From Aquatica leii (lineage: Eukaryota; Arthropoda; Insecta; Coleoptera; Lampyridae): DNA of 64,000 nt. This document shows, one piece after another, positions 63,101-64,000 of this stretch (positions within the stretch are counted from its first letter, which is position 1; each line of letters begins with the position of its first letter). The notes beneath the pieces are model-generated. The model saw only the letters and a list, made by a program, of their open reading frames with translations. It made no database searches and was not told where the DNA came from. The stretch covers positions 9,228,937 to 9,292,936 of the forward strand of contig CM069436.1 in NCBI GenBank assembly GCA_035610365.1, in the 5' to 3' direction. Made by a program: the position numbers and the translations under genes.

Positions 63101-64000
63101 AGAATTCACGCTGTCCCTGGTTTCTCGACTGCACTGTCGCAAATGCGTAATCGAAATTGACAGTTATAGAAAAAAAACGCGAACGGAGAGAATAGAAAGT
63201 TTTTGCCCGATCACGTGATTTTAACGTTTACCGTATTTGCACTTACGTTGGGCAAAAACTCTCTAATTTTTACTCGGTCATTTGTACTTTTGATTTTGTT
63301 GCAATCGTTTGGTTTTATTAATTGAATTAAAGTTAGTTTTCCATTTCTCGACGTCAATTATCAGGCGTCATTGGTCCCTTCCGGTCGAGAAAACGAAAAC
63401 CGTCATTTTTACTTTGACATCGTACGCTACATAACCTGACGCCTGCGTAAATTAAAACTGTTTTCTTAAAACATCCACGTGTTGTGACACGATGTATAAT
63501 GAAAATATCTATACCTAATTAATTTATTCAACGCAGGGTAAGTGTTTTCTATTCGTTTTTTGGATTAAAGGTAATTTCCATATCTTTTCATTAGCGCCAA
63601 GTGCTGCTTCCCAAATCTGGCTATTCCTTGTCTGTATAAGTTTAAAATCTACGTTGGAAAAGTTCTAATAAAAAGCATTGGACTTATGAACTTTGCGATA
63701 CAAGGGCAGATAGAATTGTATTTCTATTCGGAGGCAATTGACGTTTAAATAATACCACTTTGTACGAAAGTGCATAAGTACCAGATACGATTCATATTTC
63801 TATTCGGAGGCAATTGATAACTAATACCTCCTTTGACGAAAGGGCATGTGTAACAGCATACGATACGTTTCAGTTCTCTTACCTTTTATAAATGTTTCTT
63901 TTTACCCGTTGTAAAATTTGTGAGTCACCAGGTAGACACGATTATTTTCAGGTAGTTTGATTACAAGAAGCCAGTAGTAAAACGTTTTCTGAAAGTACGC
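63101..64000. other. Unassigned sequence with small inverted and direct repeats
   Basis: AGTTTTTGCCC (63198-63208) pairs with GGGCAAAAACT (63250-63260), and CAGGCGTCA (63362-63370) with TGACGCCTG (63437-63445). TTTCTATTCGGAGGCAATTG occurs at 63721 and 63797, a 76-bp direct duplication with diverged remainder. No gene, exon or promoter could be supported. Confidence 0.4.

Overview
The window looks like a TE-rich, AT-rich insect nuclear genome. The evidence is spliced genes with short and very long introns, orthologues of animal Rictor and SEC14-like genes, and insect-type jockey, R1-like, I/LOA-type, mariner, Tc1, hAT, Penelope-like and Ty3/gypsy elements. A beetle would fit, but the sequence alone does not prove the order. 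No bacterial features, tRNAs, rRNAs or CRISPR arrays were seen.

Two host genes face each other tail to tail. On the + strand, 16 exons between 1 and 23422 encode most of Rictor (TORC2 subunit, 5' end outside the window); every splice phase closes exactly and gives 1452 in-window codons plus a stop. On the - strand, 8 exons between 57854 and 44049 encode a SEC14-like protein (CRAL-TRIO lipid-binding domain followed by GOLD domain), with its first coding exon(s) outside or not recognised; again all phases agree.

Rictor introns are swollen by mobile DNA. Intron 2613-13070 holds a near full-length jockey-like LINE, a second LINE (RT plus RNase H) in which about 1 kb is tandemly triplicated, and two kinds of short inverted-repeat element. 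Intron 13846-16963 holds a 185-bp satellite. Intron 17622-22459 is almost entirely a DNA transposon-like element with long terminal inverted repeats, carrying a decayed copy of a conserved but uncharacterised arthropod ORF and a nested 5'-truncated jockey copy.

Between the two genes lies about 18 kb of a 447-bp satellite (24310-42370, about 40 units), each unit holding two oppositely oriented CTCF-like (or YY1-like) motifs, then a smaller tandem repeat and a hAT relic.

The 12.2-kb SEC14-like intron (44621-56859) contains two Tc1-like relics, an R1-like LINE relic, a mariner relic and a Ty3/gypsy element with a 4-bp target-site duplication. That gypsy element carries an unusual accessory reading frame after integrase: a TARG1/OARD1-type macro domain followed by a CCCH-like zinc finger. 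This is the most interesting item in the window. Beyond 57.9 kb lie a Penelope-like GIY-YIG fragment, a + strand gypsy element interrupted by a - strand gypsy fragment, and unassigned AT-rich DNA. All mobile-element genes except jockey ORF1 are visibly broken.
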